Below, in pieces: positions 33,592-45,126 of a stretch of DNA of 64,000 bases; the first letter of the stretch is position 1; every line of letters begins with the position of its first letter. The translations under genes were made by a program, and so were the position numbers. This DNA comes from Anaeramoeba flamelloides. Lineage: Eukaryota > Metamonada > Anaeramoebidae. Location: NCBI GenBank assembly GCA_027625915.1, contig JANTQA010000047.1, positions 9,114,001 through 9,178,000 of the forward strand. The letters are read 5' to 3'. The notes under the pieces are model-generated. The model was given only the letters and a program-made list of their open reading frames with translations. It was not told the origin of the DNA and did no database searches.

Positions 33592-35716
33592 AAGGAAGTA
33601 GCCACGCTAAAGGAAATTTTTTCACTTTTTTGTAATTTTGAAAAGTATCAGAAAATCACATTTTTTACTTTGGCTTTAAGCAAAATTTCAAAAATAGGGG
33701 GATTTTTCATCAGAAAAAATTTGTTTAATTGTTTTTATTTATTGAATAAAAATGTATTTACAAAAGTATTTAGAGACAATAACCAATATAGATTAATAAA
33801 TAAAAATATAATGTAATCATTTTATTTTTTAAAAGAAAAATGAAAAATGAAAAATGAAAAAAGAAAAAATAATAAAAAAAAATTTTTCCCCTAATTTTGA
33901 AATTTAACATACCACATTTATTTTTATTATTTAAATTTCTTCATTCATTTTATTTTTTAAATTTTTTTTCAAAAGTCTTAAAGAAATTGCCACAATAGAA
34001 TGTTGAGTTGAATTGCTTAAAATAGTGTTTCAAATTTGGAATGACATATCTTTCGTCCTTATCTCAACATTCTATTGGGCAATTCATTTTTTCCATTTAA
34101 TTTTTTTATCATTTTTGAATTTTTTTAATCCTGACAACAAAAACAATAAGAGATATTTTTTATATCAGTGACATTTCAGATTAACGAATTTTGTTTAAAA
34201 TGAACAACAACATTACAATCGGGAGAATCTCCAAAGGTAATATGAATCGGTCTTCGATAGCTAGAGGGATTCCAAAAAATTATTATTCAGTCAAATTATT
34301 ACTTATTAGGATTTTAAATAGTTGGATTTAGTCGAATTGGTGTAGTGAATATGATTATATGTTATCCAAGTTTTCAACCCCAAAATAGCTAGAAGTTTTA
34401 TTCTATGAATCTAAAATTATCTTCTCCCAAAAAAAAACAAAACCCCATTCCAAAAATTTGGACTCATCTAAAATCGAAAATAGGCAAAAAAAAAAAAAAA
34501 AACAATTTATTATATTACTATAAACATCATATAAAACCACATTTAAGTAACATATTATTAATGTTTTTATACACTATTATTTTCATCCAAATAAAAGAAA
34601 AATTAAACAAAAAAAAAAAATAAAAACCAGTTGATTCAAATTAATGAAAAGAGTGGAACAAAGAATAGAGTATATTATTAAATTTCAAATTTGGTCAAAT
34701 TTCAAAATTAGTCAAATTAAATTTTTTCAGATTTTTGAAAATTTTCTTGATTATTTTCCTCTTTTGATTGTTTTTAATGGCCTTTTTATAATTGTGGTTG
34801 TGGGGGGGGGCAAAAATATTATTTTGTGATTGGTAGTATTTTATTACTTAAATTGTAGAATATTCAAAATCTTGAAATCATAAATACTAATTTTAAAAAT
34901 TTGTTCGAAAATAAATTTTAACAATAAAAGTTAAGTGGAAATTTTTTTAGTTTTTTACCCTTAAAACAAGTTTCAAAAGTTCAATTGATCCTTAATTATT
35001 TTTTTTTCAAAATCCTAACAAAAATTTTCTAGGATATCAACCAAACCACCCAGACATACTCTAGCCGACCATAACATACCTTAACCTACCATGAAAGGAT
35101 TTTTAAAATACCTAAAGTCAATATATTTCAATGGAATTGTCGATTTTAAAAGAAATGAGATTTTGACCAATTTCATATTTAATAATTTTCCATAAAAAAT
35201 ATATTGGTAAATTTGTTGAAATTTGTACCAACAATTGTTCATCGATCAAATTATAAGATACCATGGACCAATTTTATGTTATTTTTCAATTTCAGAAACT
35301 CAACACTAACTTTCTATCAACCATCGAAAAAAAAATTCAGATCTAACTAAACAGGCTTCATAACCGCAAAAAAGGAAATGATAACAAAAACAAAAAAGAC
35401 AAAAAATGAAATCGTTTGAAAAATCAATTAATTTCAAAATTGAATCTAAAGTATGATATTGTTATACTTTTGACTGTTTAAACTGTGCCCAACTATTTCG
35501 AATTAGGTTGTTATTAATAAAAAAAAAAAAAAATCAAAACTATTTTATTAATATATTAGATTTTTTTTTATTCTTTAACCTTACTAAAAAACAAAATAAC
35601 AAATAATTTTTTAAAAATAATTTTTCCATAATCTACGATTACACTCCACTACAATAAAATACTCTTATCTCATCTCTCTCAAATTTTTATCAAGTCTTAT
35701 GGTGTAGCTACTCCCT
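33592..35716. mobile_element. Family J TIR element, copy 1, with nested insertion
   Basis: Ends are inverted: GGAAGTAGCCACGCTAAAGG at the left and TATGGTGTAGCTACTCCC at the right. The outer parts (to about 34430 and from about 35530) match the 0.8-kb copy at 41086-41896, including AATGTTGAGTTGAATTG and TCTCAACATTCTATT. The middle 1.1 kb is absent from that copy and contains a decayed family A piece (about 35255-35520), so it is a later insertion. Confidence 0.7.
35255..35520. mobile_element. Family A fragment nested in family J
   Basis: Resembles the right half of the 6941-7482 copy: AAAAATGAAATC, ATTGTTATACTTTTGACTG and AACTGTGCCCAACTATTTCG. Heavily diverged, so it is only a probable member. 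Confidence 0.45.
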
Positions 35717-35849
35717 TATGAAAAGAAAAAAATAATGACTCAAAGACAAAGCAAAGGGCATAATACAATAATCAATTTTTTCATAGTATCTATTGGATAA
35801 AGGTTTTTCTATGGTTGACTTATCTTTTAAAAATCTGTGCAAACCAATT

Positions 35850-36085
35850 GATTATTTTTGAAGATCTCCAAAACCACATGAACGATTTTGTTAATCAATC
35901 AGATTTAAATTGTTTTTAAAGATTTAATTAAAATTATTAGAATTTAATATCATTAAAAACACTTTATTTCAATTTTAATTGATGATACTTTTCGTTTTTG
36001 TTTTCATGTTCTATTAAGATTACCAACGAAAAATTGTTTTTAACTCTTTTTCGGATTTTACTTTTTTTCTCCAATTACTACTTTT
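35850..36085. mobile_element. Family H MITE-like repeat, degraded copy
   Basis: Partial match to the family H interior and right end (AGATCTCCAAAA, CAATCAGATTTAAATTG, TTTTAATTGATGATACTTTTC). Confidence 0.4.
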
Positions 36086-37111
36086 TTTTGATTTTATCTA
36101 TTTTATCTGACGAACCCATAAAAACAAAATACAAAATACAAAAGCAAATGACAGATCAAGACTCTAAAGAAATTGGAATTTAGTGAAGGGATTAACTGAA
36201 TTCAAATATTTTGCGTTGAATCACAAAATAAAAAAGTAATAAAAAAAATTTAGTCAAATAAATATACAATAATGATACCTCGTCAATGGTATTTACTTTT
36301 AAAAACAACATAAATGGTTTCTTTTAAAACCAATAACCTCATGATTAGATAATCTGTGGAGAGATTACAAGAAAGTAAATATTATATTACAAATCATACC
36401 AAAAATTCAAATGCTATGATATTCTCTTTCTATATATTCAATAACCTCAATCAGAAATTTTTGATTCTAGTGGTGGGATAAAGTTAGGCAAGAGACGGAT
36501 GGTAGTTGCACTTTGATAAACTAGAATTGAAAGTTCATTTAGTAAGTGTTTTGGAAAAAAACGGAAAATGATATCAGAATAAATAAAAAAATTTTTACAA
36601 ATAACAAAAAAAACTTAACTGGTTCAAATTCACAACGAAAATTAACCTCAGGACTCTTTTATATCGAAAGAAGAGATATTTTGGATTGATCCAGGTACTT
36701 TCTCTTAAATTGTCCCTCAGTTTTAAATTCTCTTAAAAAATTATTTACATTTTAGAATCTTTCTTCAAGTCTTTCAAATATAATACTCTGTTTTCTTATA
36801 TTGTATTAAAAAAATGTGTTCTTAAAGATTTTTCAAATATTTTAAAACAACTTAAATCAGATCAATATGAAAGTGTGTAGTTACACTTATAGAAGTTTTA
36901 ATACTCGCTTTATTCAGACAGTTAAAAGTAAAAGTTACAATTATTTTCTTGTTAATTGCCTTGATTTTAATTAAAACAAGAAGAATTTAACCCTCTATTC
37001 TGTTCACTAATAAAGTGTTTTCACATATTTAAGAGTTTTTATTGTTTAAAAATTTCATTTTTTTTAAGAGTAACTTTTATACAAAGTCAAAAGATAACAA
37101 AATCTTCTTGA
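36086..37111. other. No gene recognised; 5' flank of membrane-protein gene
   Basis: AT-rich DNA that should contain the promoter of the gene starting at 37112. No core element can be assigned. Confidence 0.4.
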
Positions 37112-40100
37112 ATGGGCAAAAAAGCAATAATAACAATCTCAATCATCGGAGCTATACCCTTTTTTCTTTCATTGTATTGGATAAGTATGGAGCTTTTATA
37201 TAATCGAAATCTTACCGAAACAGAATGTGAGATTCTCTCAAAAAGTTATGATCTTACAACTGTCAAATACAATGACGATACCTGTGATGGTGAAGAAACA
37301 ATAAATTATGTAACATCAATTGAAGTCAAATATACTGCAGGCTCAAAAACATACGAAAAAGAGGCGTGTAACTTTAATCAGGAGTGTTATATTTCGTTAA
37401 ATAACGGGGACGATTGTTCGGTAGAAAATTGTTCAATGGAACGATCAGTTAAAACATGCAAGAATTATGTTCACAAAACAGACAATTTTTATGAAAATTT
37501 TGATATCGGTAAGAAGTATACCTGTTGGTATTCAAATCCTAATAATGAATATGCAGATCTTCTTGATTCAAAAAATGCTCTTTTTTCAATTTACTCTATC
37601 GTTTTGTAAGTTTTTCCTCTTTTCTCTCTACTTTTCTCCAACCACACACTTGTAAAGATTTTTTCTCAAAAAAATAAAAAAACAATTAAAAAGATCAAAA
37701 AAAAAAAAAAACCTTTGAAAACTCCAAACCCCTTCTTTAATGTTTATTTTTATTTTTCAAAAAAAAAAATAAAAAACAATTGTTGGCTTACTCTGGACTT
37801 CTCTCTTGTTTCTTTTAAATTCCAGAAAATATTTTTTTTCAAAATACTTTTTAACTACAGACAATTATCAATTTTCTATCTCGAAATCGTACAGTGACAA
37901 AACCCTGAAATTTCTCAAAGCTAACAAGATTAAATTTTTTAATAAATTAAAAATTACAGTACAAATGTGAAAAAATACTGGTCTTTGAAGAATAACAAGG
38001 AACCAGTTATCTTCTCATTCTCCTTTTTCTTTTACTTTAGAATCGAAATTTTAAGAAATCGATTATAATTGGTGATCATCTATTTATTTATTGGTATCTT
38101 TTGTTTGGTACATTTTTGATTTGATAAATTGGATGGACTTAAAATCCTAAATGATAACAAATTTTTACTGTTTGAACAAAGAAAACTTATCGAATGTTTA
38201 ATTCCCTTTATTATTAAAATACCAATATTTCCATTTTACAAATAAATCTTATATATTATAGAATAAAACTTAATCGTTTTGAATTGTGGCATTGTTTAAA
38301 TAGAATAAAATTTCTGATTTTTAACACTTTGGTTGATGTAGAAATAAAACAATCACAAATATGTAAAAATACTTGAGTAAAAGACTCAAATTTAAAACCA
38401 AATTATTATGATATTAAATTTTGAAATATAGAATCATTTTTATCAATTTGAAAGAATTATACTATTTGTTGAAAAATAAATCCAAATAAGATTTCAATTC
38501 AACTTTCCAAAAAAGGTTTGATAAGTCAAAATTAAATTCCCAATCACCCAAAGAAGTTTAGGTTATTCATTTTCTCTTTGAGAATTTGCAGTTCTTTTTT
38601 GGTTTGTTGAATTCTGATTTTTTTTTTTTTTTTTCAAAAGTTGAATAAAAATTTAGTTCCTTTTATTGTTTAATTATTTTATATATAAGAGTGGTGTTGG
38701 ATTATTATGAATTTTCATTGAATTAAAAAAACTATTTTATAAAAATAGTTCCTCAAAATTACCTAATTTAAATCTCAAACCTAAGAAATAAATACAAATA
38801 TAAAGAACTATAGAAAACAAAATACTGTTTTCATAAATGTAAAAAGAATGTAATTTTCAACAACAGGTGTTTTAGAAAACAATTAGAATTTATTTAAGGA
38901 ATAATTAATAAATCTTAGATTTAAATTTTCCGCATTAGCACTTTTAATGTTTCTTATTTAGGATTTTTTTGATCTCTTTTTTTTTTCGATAAATGTTAAT
39001 ATTGATTGATTTAAAATATTTAATCAATGTCTCAAAATAATAGATTAATAGATACTCTCTAAGTTATATATTTATCTTCAAAATGAGAATATATTTTCAA
39101 ATTTTTAATAGATCAAAAAAAAAAAATGATCTTTTCTGTGTTTTTAAAATTCCAGGTACTTTATGGTCTGAAAGTTATCATAACATTTCAAAATTTAAAT
39201 TTTCTTTATTATAATAAAATCGTCAAAAAAATTGACAAATCAGAAATAAAGAATGAATAAATTCAATTTTACTTGAATAATAATACAAGTAAACTATGTT
39301 TCAAAAAATGTTATTTGCCAAGAATAATAATTCAAAAAAATAAAAATATTCAAACAAAAAAAAAAAATCTCAAAAACAAATATACATAATTACATGATCA
39401 AATTTTAAATTCTTTCTATATTTTTTTGAGAGAAACTCAAATAATAGTTAAATTTCTGAAACCTCCCCTTCCTGACACAATAAACAGAATGTTGTATAAC
39501 AGTGATCCTTTAAATTATTTTAATAAATAGATAACTTCTTTTTTGCCTAAAGTAAATTTAAAAAAAAAATACTTCAAAAATGTATTTAGTGATGTAAAAA
39601 ACAGTTTCAATAGATTTATAAGCAAGTTTCAATACTTTTGAAAATCTTTTGTCAAAGGTTTTTGAAATTATTTTATCAACCCGTTCTATAATAAATATAA
39701 TATTTTGAGATTTGAAGAATACATAATTTTAGTTTGTTTGAAAGGACACCATTTATTATTTCCCATTAAAAAAAATATAATAATCTATTAATAAAAAAAA
39801 AAATTACTTTCTTTTAGTAAAAGTTAAGAAAGAGTTTATTTGATTGTTTCAACTTTGAAATTTCACCGATTTTCTATCTAAAATATAAAAAGAGCTGTTT
39901 TTTTTTCTTGTCGTATCCATGATTTTGGATAGAATACGTTGTGTTAGAACATTTGGGGGAATTTTATCTTTACTTTTTTAGGAGAAAAAACAATTTTTTG
40001 TTTTTTTTTTACTTTATTTAGACGCAACCACAATTTATATATTCAATTAGATTTTCTTGTACTTTTTTTAACAATACCTATTTATAATTTCATATACACT

Positions 40101-40321
40101 CGCTTTTGTACTTTAATATGCCTGTAATAATTTATTTTATTTGAATAAATAGACTAACAGTTGGTATTTTATTATTTTTGCCGGGGGTATTCGTATTGGT
40201 TGGCAAATGTACTGGAAAGGGCCAAATTGAACGGAAAAAAGATAGTGATGATGATAGTGATTTTGAATCAAATCAAAATACAGATTTGGAAGAGGATGAA
40301 TGGAAGGAAGTTGAACATTAA
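37112..40321 (+). CDS. Two-span membrane protein with eight-cysteine ectodomain
   Basis: Exons are 37112-37605 and 40153-40321, joined by a 2,547-bp GT-AG intron in compatible phase, giving 220 residues. Residues 5-27 form a hydrophobic span (I-I-T-I-S-I-I-G-A-I-P-F-F-L-S-L). About 130 residues follow with eight Cys (39, 58, 86, 92, 102, 107, 116, 138), an even number that suits four disulfides. A second span is completed only after splicing (L-L-T-V-G-I-L-L-F-L-P-G-V-F-V-L-V-G). An acidic tail ends E-W-K-E-V-E-H. The ectodomain pattern C-E-I-L ... V-K-Y-T-A-G-S-K-T-Y ... F-D-I-G-K-K-Y-T-C-W-Y-S-N-P recalls DUF3592-type and calcium-activated K+ channel beta-subunit ectodomains. The resemblance is in layout only; function is unknown. 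The splice is well supported because it restores a complete second helix. Confidence 0.75.
37606..40152 (+). other. 2.5-kb intron of the two-span membrane protein
   Basis: Donor TTTTGTAAGT and acceptor AAATAG. The interior is AT-rich; I could not match it to any repeat family in the window. Confidence 0.6.
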
Positions 40322-40789
40322 ATATTATTGGATATTTAAATGTTTTGATATGTTTAAAATCTTGAACTTTTTTTAATGTTAACATTTTATATAAAAAAAG
40401 TTTAAAAACCTTTTTAATTAATCATCAATGGATAATTTAAATATGTATTTATTATATTTGAATGAAATTATTTACTTAAAGTTGATTGCTTAATAAAATA
40501 ATATTTATAAATAATTTATCATACAATGAATAAAATGTTTTTAAAAATATAATCTCAACTTTTTTTTATTTTAAAGAATTTTATTATTTTTTTATTTGTT
40601 TTTTTTTTTTTTGATAATCTTAAACTTTGATAATTTTGATTACAATTATCTGATTCTAATTGTGTATATTTTCAAAAAAAATCCCTTCATTAGTAAATTA
40701 TATTTGGATTATTCTAATCATTTATGGACCACTATTTTTATTTATTTATTTTTAGAACATAAACCAAAATTCAAAATTTTTGGGAAGGT
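40322..40789. other. No gene recognised
   Basis: 3' flank of the membrane-protein gene. A 114-codon open stretch (40596-40940) runs partly into a repeat and has no recognisable domain. Confidence 0.4.
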
Positions 40790-41085
40790 TAAAACAATTA
40801 ATAGAATAAATATAATAAATTTGATTTTTTTTCCAATTTTTCCCTGGTCGAATTTTCTTTCTATTTGGGAAAAGGAGTTACAAAGGAAAAAAACAAGTGG
40901 TTACTTTGCTAACACTGAGATACTGAATAAGAAAGTATGAGTAGCTTAAAAATAAAAACAAAAAACCAAGACAAAAAAAAAAAAAAATACCATTTAAAGC
41001 AAACCAGATCAAAAAGAAAAAAGAAGCAAAACAATTAAATAATAATCAAAATGAGCATTCAGGATAAATTATCAAATTAAATTAA
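40790..41085 (+). mobile_element. LINE-derived or SINE-like repeat, copy 1 (truncated)
   Basis: Shares GGAGTTACAAAGGAAAAA, TGGTTACTTTGCTAACAC and CAAACCAGATCAAAAAGAAAA-type blocks with 42065-42665 and 62380-62955. It stops where the family J element begins, so it was interrupted or truncated there and lacks the 3' tail. Confidence 0.55.
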
Positions 41086-41896
41086 GGGGGTAGCCTCGGT
41101 AAAGTAAAATTTATCACTTTTTTGTAATTTTCAACAGGATTCGAAAATATAATTTTTTACTTTTGTTATAACTCATTGATTTTTATTATTTAAAGTACTT
41201 CATTTATTAGATTTTTTTAATTTTTTTTTTCAAAATCTCAAAGAAATTGTCACAATAGAATGTTGAGTTGAATTGTTTAAAATGGTGTTTCAAATTTTGA
41301 ATGACTTATCTTTGTTCCTTATCTCAACATTCTATTTGGGCAATTTAATTTTTTCATCATATTTGAATTTTTTTAATTATGACAACAAAAAGCAATAAGA
41401 AAGATTTTTTTATCAATAACATTTGTGATAAATGGATTTTGTTTCAAAAATAATAACAACATTACAATTGGGAGAAACATAAAAGAACATACGTATAGGA
41501 CTTTAATAGCTAGAAGGATTCCAAAAAAAAATAATTATCCCAAAACATATCTTGTTAAGGGATTTTAAACACTTCGATTTGGTGGAATTGGAGAAGTGAA
41601 TATGATTATATTTGATCAAATTTTAAACCCCAAAATATCTGGAACTTTTATTCTAAGAATCTAAAATTATCTTCCCGACAAAAAAAAACTCTTTAGTACA
41701 AAGTAAAAAAAAATCGAATCAATACAATTTTATCAATTATTTTCTCTTTTTTTTATTGTTTAACATTACTAAAAAAAATATCAAATAATTTTTTAAAAAT
41801 AATTGTTAGAGAATCTACGATCACACACCACTAAAATAAAATACTCTTCTTACATCTCTCTCAATTTTTATCATGTCTTATGGTGTAGCTACTTCC
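41086..41896. mobile_element. Family J TIR element, copy 2
   Basis: 0.81 kb with ends GGGGGTAGCCTCGGTAAAG and TATGGTGTAGCTACTTCC. It lacks the 1.1-kb insertion found in the copy at 33592-35716 and so shows the original size of the element. It contains an internal inverted pair around AATGTTGAGTTGAATTG / TCTCAACATTCTATTTGGG. No coding capacity. Confidence 0.75.
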
Positions 41897-42064
41897 ATAA
41901 ATTAACTATAAATAAATTGGTGGTCTTATCTACAATAGATTTCAAATACCAATAAATCGGGTAAAATTTATTTTAAAATATATTTATTAAATTCAATTCA
42001 AATAAAACCATTTAATTATACAAAATTGTTAATAATCATTTATCGATTCTTAATAATAATAATC

Positions 42065-42665
42065 CAATTTGTTATTATTTCCCTTTTTTTCCTTGCCAAA
42101 TTTATTTATATTGGGATGAAGAGTTACAAATGAAAAAGATCAAATGGTTACTTGCTAACACCAAGACATTGTAAAACTCAAGTATTATTAACTTGAAAAT
42201 AAAAGCGAAAAAGCAAAGGTAAAAAAAGCCAAAGGTTTAGAGCAAATCAGATCAAAAAGAAAAAAGAAATTACAACAATTCCATAACGATCCCCAAATGA
42301 ACATTCATGATCAATTATTAAATTAAATTCAAATCAACCAAAAGTATCGTGACTTTGATTTTGAGAGTTCTTAATGTAAAAAAAATAGCAATGGTTTTTT
42401 TTTTTTTTTGATTTTTTTACCAATTTCTTTTTTATAACCCTTTTAATTTTCTTTTTTTTTTTTTTACTCTTTTTAAAATTTCTTTTTTTCTTTTCTAATT
42501 TTTGTTTTTGTTTTTTAACAATAAAAAAAATGTGGGTGTATCTTTCACATGGATAATAGTGAAATCTATGATTTTAAGCTTTTATTTCCTTCAAGGGGAT
42601 TTAAGTAAAAGGTCATTTAGGGTGTAATTTAAACTTGTTCAATAATAATACTAACTTATAGTCCA
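42065..42665 (+). mobile_element. SINE-like or LINE-derived repeat with LINE 3' tail, copy 2
   Basis: About 600 bp. The body matches 40790-41085 and 62380-62690. The last 100 bp (ATCTATGATTTTAAGCTTTT to TTGTTCAATAATAATA) are homologous to the 3' UTR of the LINE at 17953-19615. Non-coding now. A body without RT motifs plus a LINE-matching tail is the layout of a SINE or an internally deleted LINE. Confidence 0.65.
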
Positions 42666-42994
42666 TTTTCCTGAAATTTGTAAATAATTTTGAAATAATT
42701 TAATCATTTTTTTTAAAATGAAATCCAAAGAATTAAGGGGGTTTGTTTCATCAAAAGAAAGCAAAAAAATTTGAAAAAAAATGTGAAGCAAACCAGAAAA
42801 TTAAAAATGGATTAATTTGTTGATCATCTAAAATTTATTTATTTGAAAGAATTTGATATTTCTTTAAATATTAAGATCCATTACTTTCAAACAAACCGAA
42901 TAGCTGGTTCAGGTTGTTAAATATTTGTCACAAAAACAAAAAATGAAAATAGAAGAATAATTAGCCACAAGGATGTTTCTAAATATTGAAAGAT
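42666..42994. other. 3' flank of RPL26
   Basis: AT-rich DNA 3' of the minus-strand RPL26 gene; it should include the polyadenylation site. Confidence 0.45.
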
Positions 42995-43544
42995 TTAATC
43001 GACTTCAGTCATTTTGGAATCAATTTTTTGTTCTTTGGTTGACTTGACTTTTTTTCCTCTGAGTCTGTTTTTTCTGGCAAGGATTCTTTCTCTACTTTTT
43101 GTCAGTTTAAGTTTGGTGATTAAACACTTTGAATTGTTTTTTTATTGGTTTGTTGTTTGATTTGTTTTTTTTTTTTATTTTTTATTTGAAAAGGAATAAA
43201 GTAAGTAAAAAGAAAACAAAAGAAAGGAAAAAAAAGGGAAAGAAACGAAAGAAACAAACCTTGTTTGGGTGAACTGGGATTTGGACTTGTTCGCCATTTT
43301 TTTTGGTTTTTTGAACATTTTCAATTGTAATTGAATATTTCTTTCGATAAACAGAAAGGACTTTTCCTTCAGATTTTTTGAATTTTCCTCGAAGCACTTT
43401 TACTTCATCTTCAGCAATAACAGGAAGTCTTCTTACCTGTTTATTTTGTTTAGTGTTATAAATTACAACAAAAAAGACGTATTGAAGAAATTATTTTGGA
43501 TTAAGAAGGTGTTGGAAAATTGAAAGAAAAAGAACAAGAAAAAG

Positions 43545-43578
<34 letters not shown>

Positions 43579-43908
43579 CAAAGAAATAATAAAAGCAAAA
43601 AAAGAATTTTGATCGTACATTATATTTCTCACGAAGTTCGGTTGAGAGTGGACAGGTCATTCTAATTCTTCTTTCAGAAGAACTTGCAGTAAAGTGTTTC
43701 TTTCTGTTTTTTCTACGAGAGGATGAAACGTCTGATTTGTTCAAAACAAAATTGTTTTTTTGTTTTGTGGTTTGAAATAAAAAAGAAAGAATAAAAAAAA
43801 ATTGTTTAAAAAAGAAAGGTAAGTGTAAAAAAGTTAGTGACATGGAACCAAGTGGTAAGAATTGCTTAGCATAAAATTTGAAATTGATTTACTTCTTTTG
43901 ATCTTCAT
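42995..43908 (-). CDS. RPL26: 60S ribosomal protein L26 (uL24)
   Basis: Minus-strand exons are 43893-43908, 43619-43731, 43260-43436 and 42995-43126. All four splice in phase with GT-AG introns of 161, 182 and 133 bp. The product is 145 residues, the same length as human RPL26. Exon 1 encodes only M-K-I-K-R plus one base. The N-terminal part reads [10 protein letters not shown], and [11 protein letters not shown] is joined to V-R-R-L-P-V across intron 2. The KOW motif region is [21 protein letters not shown], followed by P-V-H-P-N-K and the basic tail. The protein binds 25S/28S rRNA near the exit tunnel of the large subunit. An A run of about 30 bp sits in intron 2. It is head-to-head with the small gene at 44821, about 0.9 kb away. 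Confidence 0.97.
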
Positions 43909-44820
43909 AACGAATTTTTTTTTGAGAAAATTTTTAAAAAAAATGATGAAGTCAGACTCTTGGAAAATAAGCTACAAGATAGAAAAAAATTGACAAAGTA
44001 ATTGCAAGAGTAAAGCAGTTGTAAATATTTTCATTTTCCAATATTTTTGACGTATTTTTTTAATTACATTTTAAAACAGAAACAAAGTCCAAAAATTTGA
44101 TTGATGATTGGAATCAAAATAAAATTCAAACTCCACAATTAAACACAAAATTTAATTATGTTCAATTGTTATAATTTGGTTTTCAATAAATAAAAGTGAA
44201 TTTGTTTGGATTTTTTGATGGTGATATATTTTTTCATTTCATGTGAAATTGGCTAATATATATAAACAATAGATATTATTCAAATTTGAGGAATTTCAGT
44301 TTGGTATAACGTTATTGAACAGTGAACATATCTAAAAAACGTATTTGAAAAATTTTTAATTATATATCATTTTGCAATTATACTGACCATATTCTTGCTA
44401 AAAATGTTCACAAACACACCGTTATCATTTAGTTCACATTGTGTCTATGAAGGACAAAATTTTCTCTTCTTCCGTTATCTACTTTCATAGCCAAATTTTT
44501 TTTTTAATTTAATACTTACCAAATCGAATAAACAAATCATAGATCTTAAGGACTAAGTTTTTAGGTGAAAACAGTGAAATAATGTTTAAAATCACCCTTG
44601 AAAGAGTTATGTAATCCAAGTAATATTTCTCCAAGCAGAATTTCTTTTAGAAAAAATGTGAAATTTTCACAATTTCAACAATTTTCAAATTTTTTTACCT
44701 TGTAAGATCATGCTAAATTTTGATTTTAATATTTTAGAATTTCCATTTCAACTTTCGGAACTGACAATATTTTCTAGAGCTGTTCTACACATTTTTTAGA
44801 TTTACTTGTACAAGTTTGAA
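43909..44820. promoter_or_regulatory. Divergent intergenic region
   Basis: The 0.9 kb between RPL26 (-) and the candidate small gene (+). It must hold the RPL26 promoter. No polypyrimidine or TATA element could be assigned with confidence. Confidence 0.35.
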
Positions 44821-45126
44821 ATGCACTTGAAAATCCTCAAAAGCAATTTTTTGAAATTATTTTTGTTGTTATTGTCAATTTTCCTTTTCATTGAAAAAGA
44901 AAGAAAAATAGAATTTGTGAAAAGGTAAAGATGACAAAAAATGTTTTTTATTTTTTTGTACAATTTCTTGTTATGTGAAAAATTTTTTTTGAGAACAGAA
45001 ATTGAAATAACACAATTACCCGAGTCCCTCAATGGTGGGAACGTAATACAGAAGATAGAAAGTTCTAAGAAATTTCAACCAAAAAAATTAATAAACCAAC
45101 CTGAAGAGAGCTACCTTCATCTTTAA
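44821..45126 (+). CDS. Candidate 78-aa membrane or secreted protein
   Basis: Exon 44821-44924 starts at ATG and encodes M-H-L-K-I-L-K, then a hydrophobic run (F-L-K-L-F-L-L-L-L-S-I-F-L-F-I), then a charged stretch. A GTAAAG donor and an AG at 44992-44993 define a 69-bp intron. The second exon 44994-45126 continues in phase with T-E-I-E-I-T-Q-L-P-E-S-L-N-G-G-N and ends in TAA. The hydrophobic N-terminus with basic residues before it could be a signal peptide or a type II anchor. No family is recognised. The splice and the reality of the gene rest on composition alone. Confidence 0.35.

Noticed and set aside
40596-40940. 114-codon plus-strand open frame
   Set aside because: Its second half lies in a LINE/SINE-like repeat and its first half is hydrophobic AT-driven sequence; no domain found.
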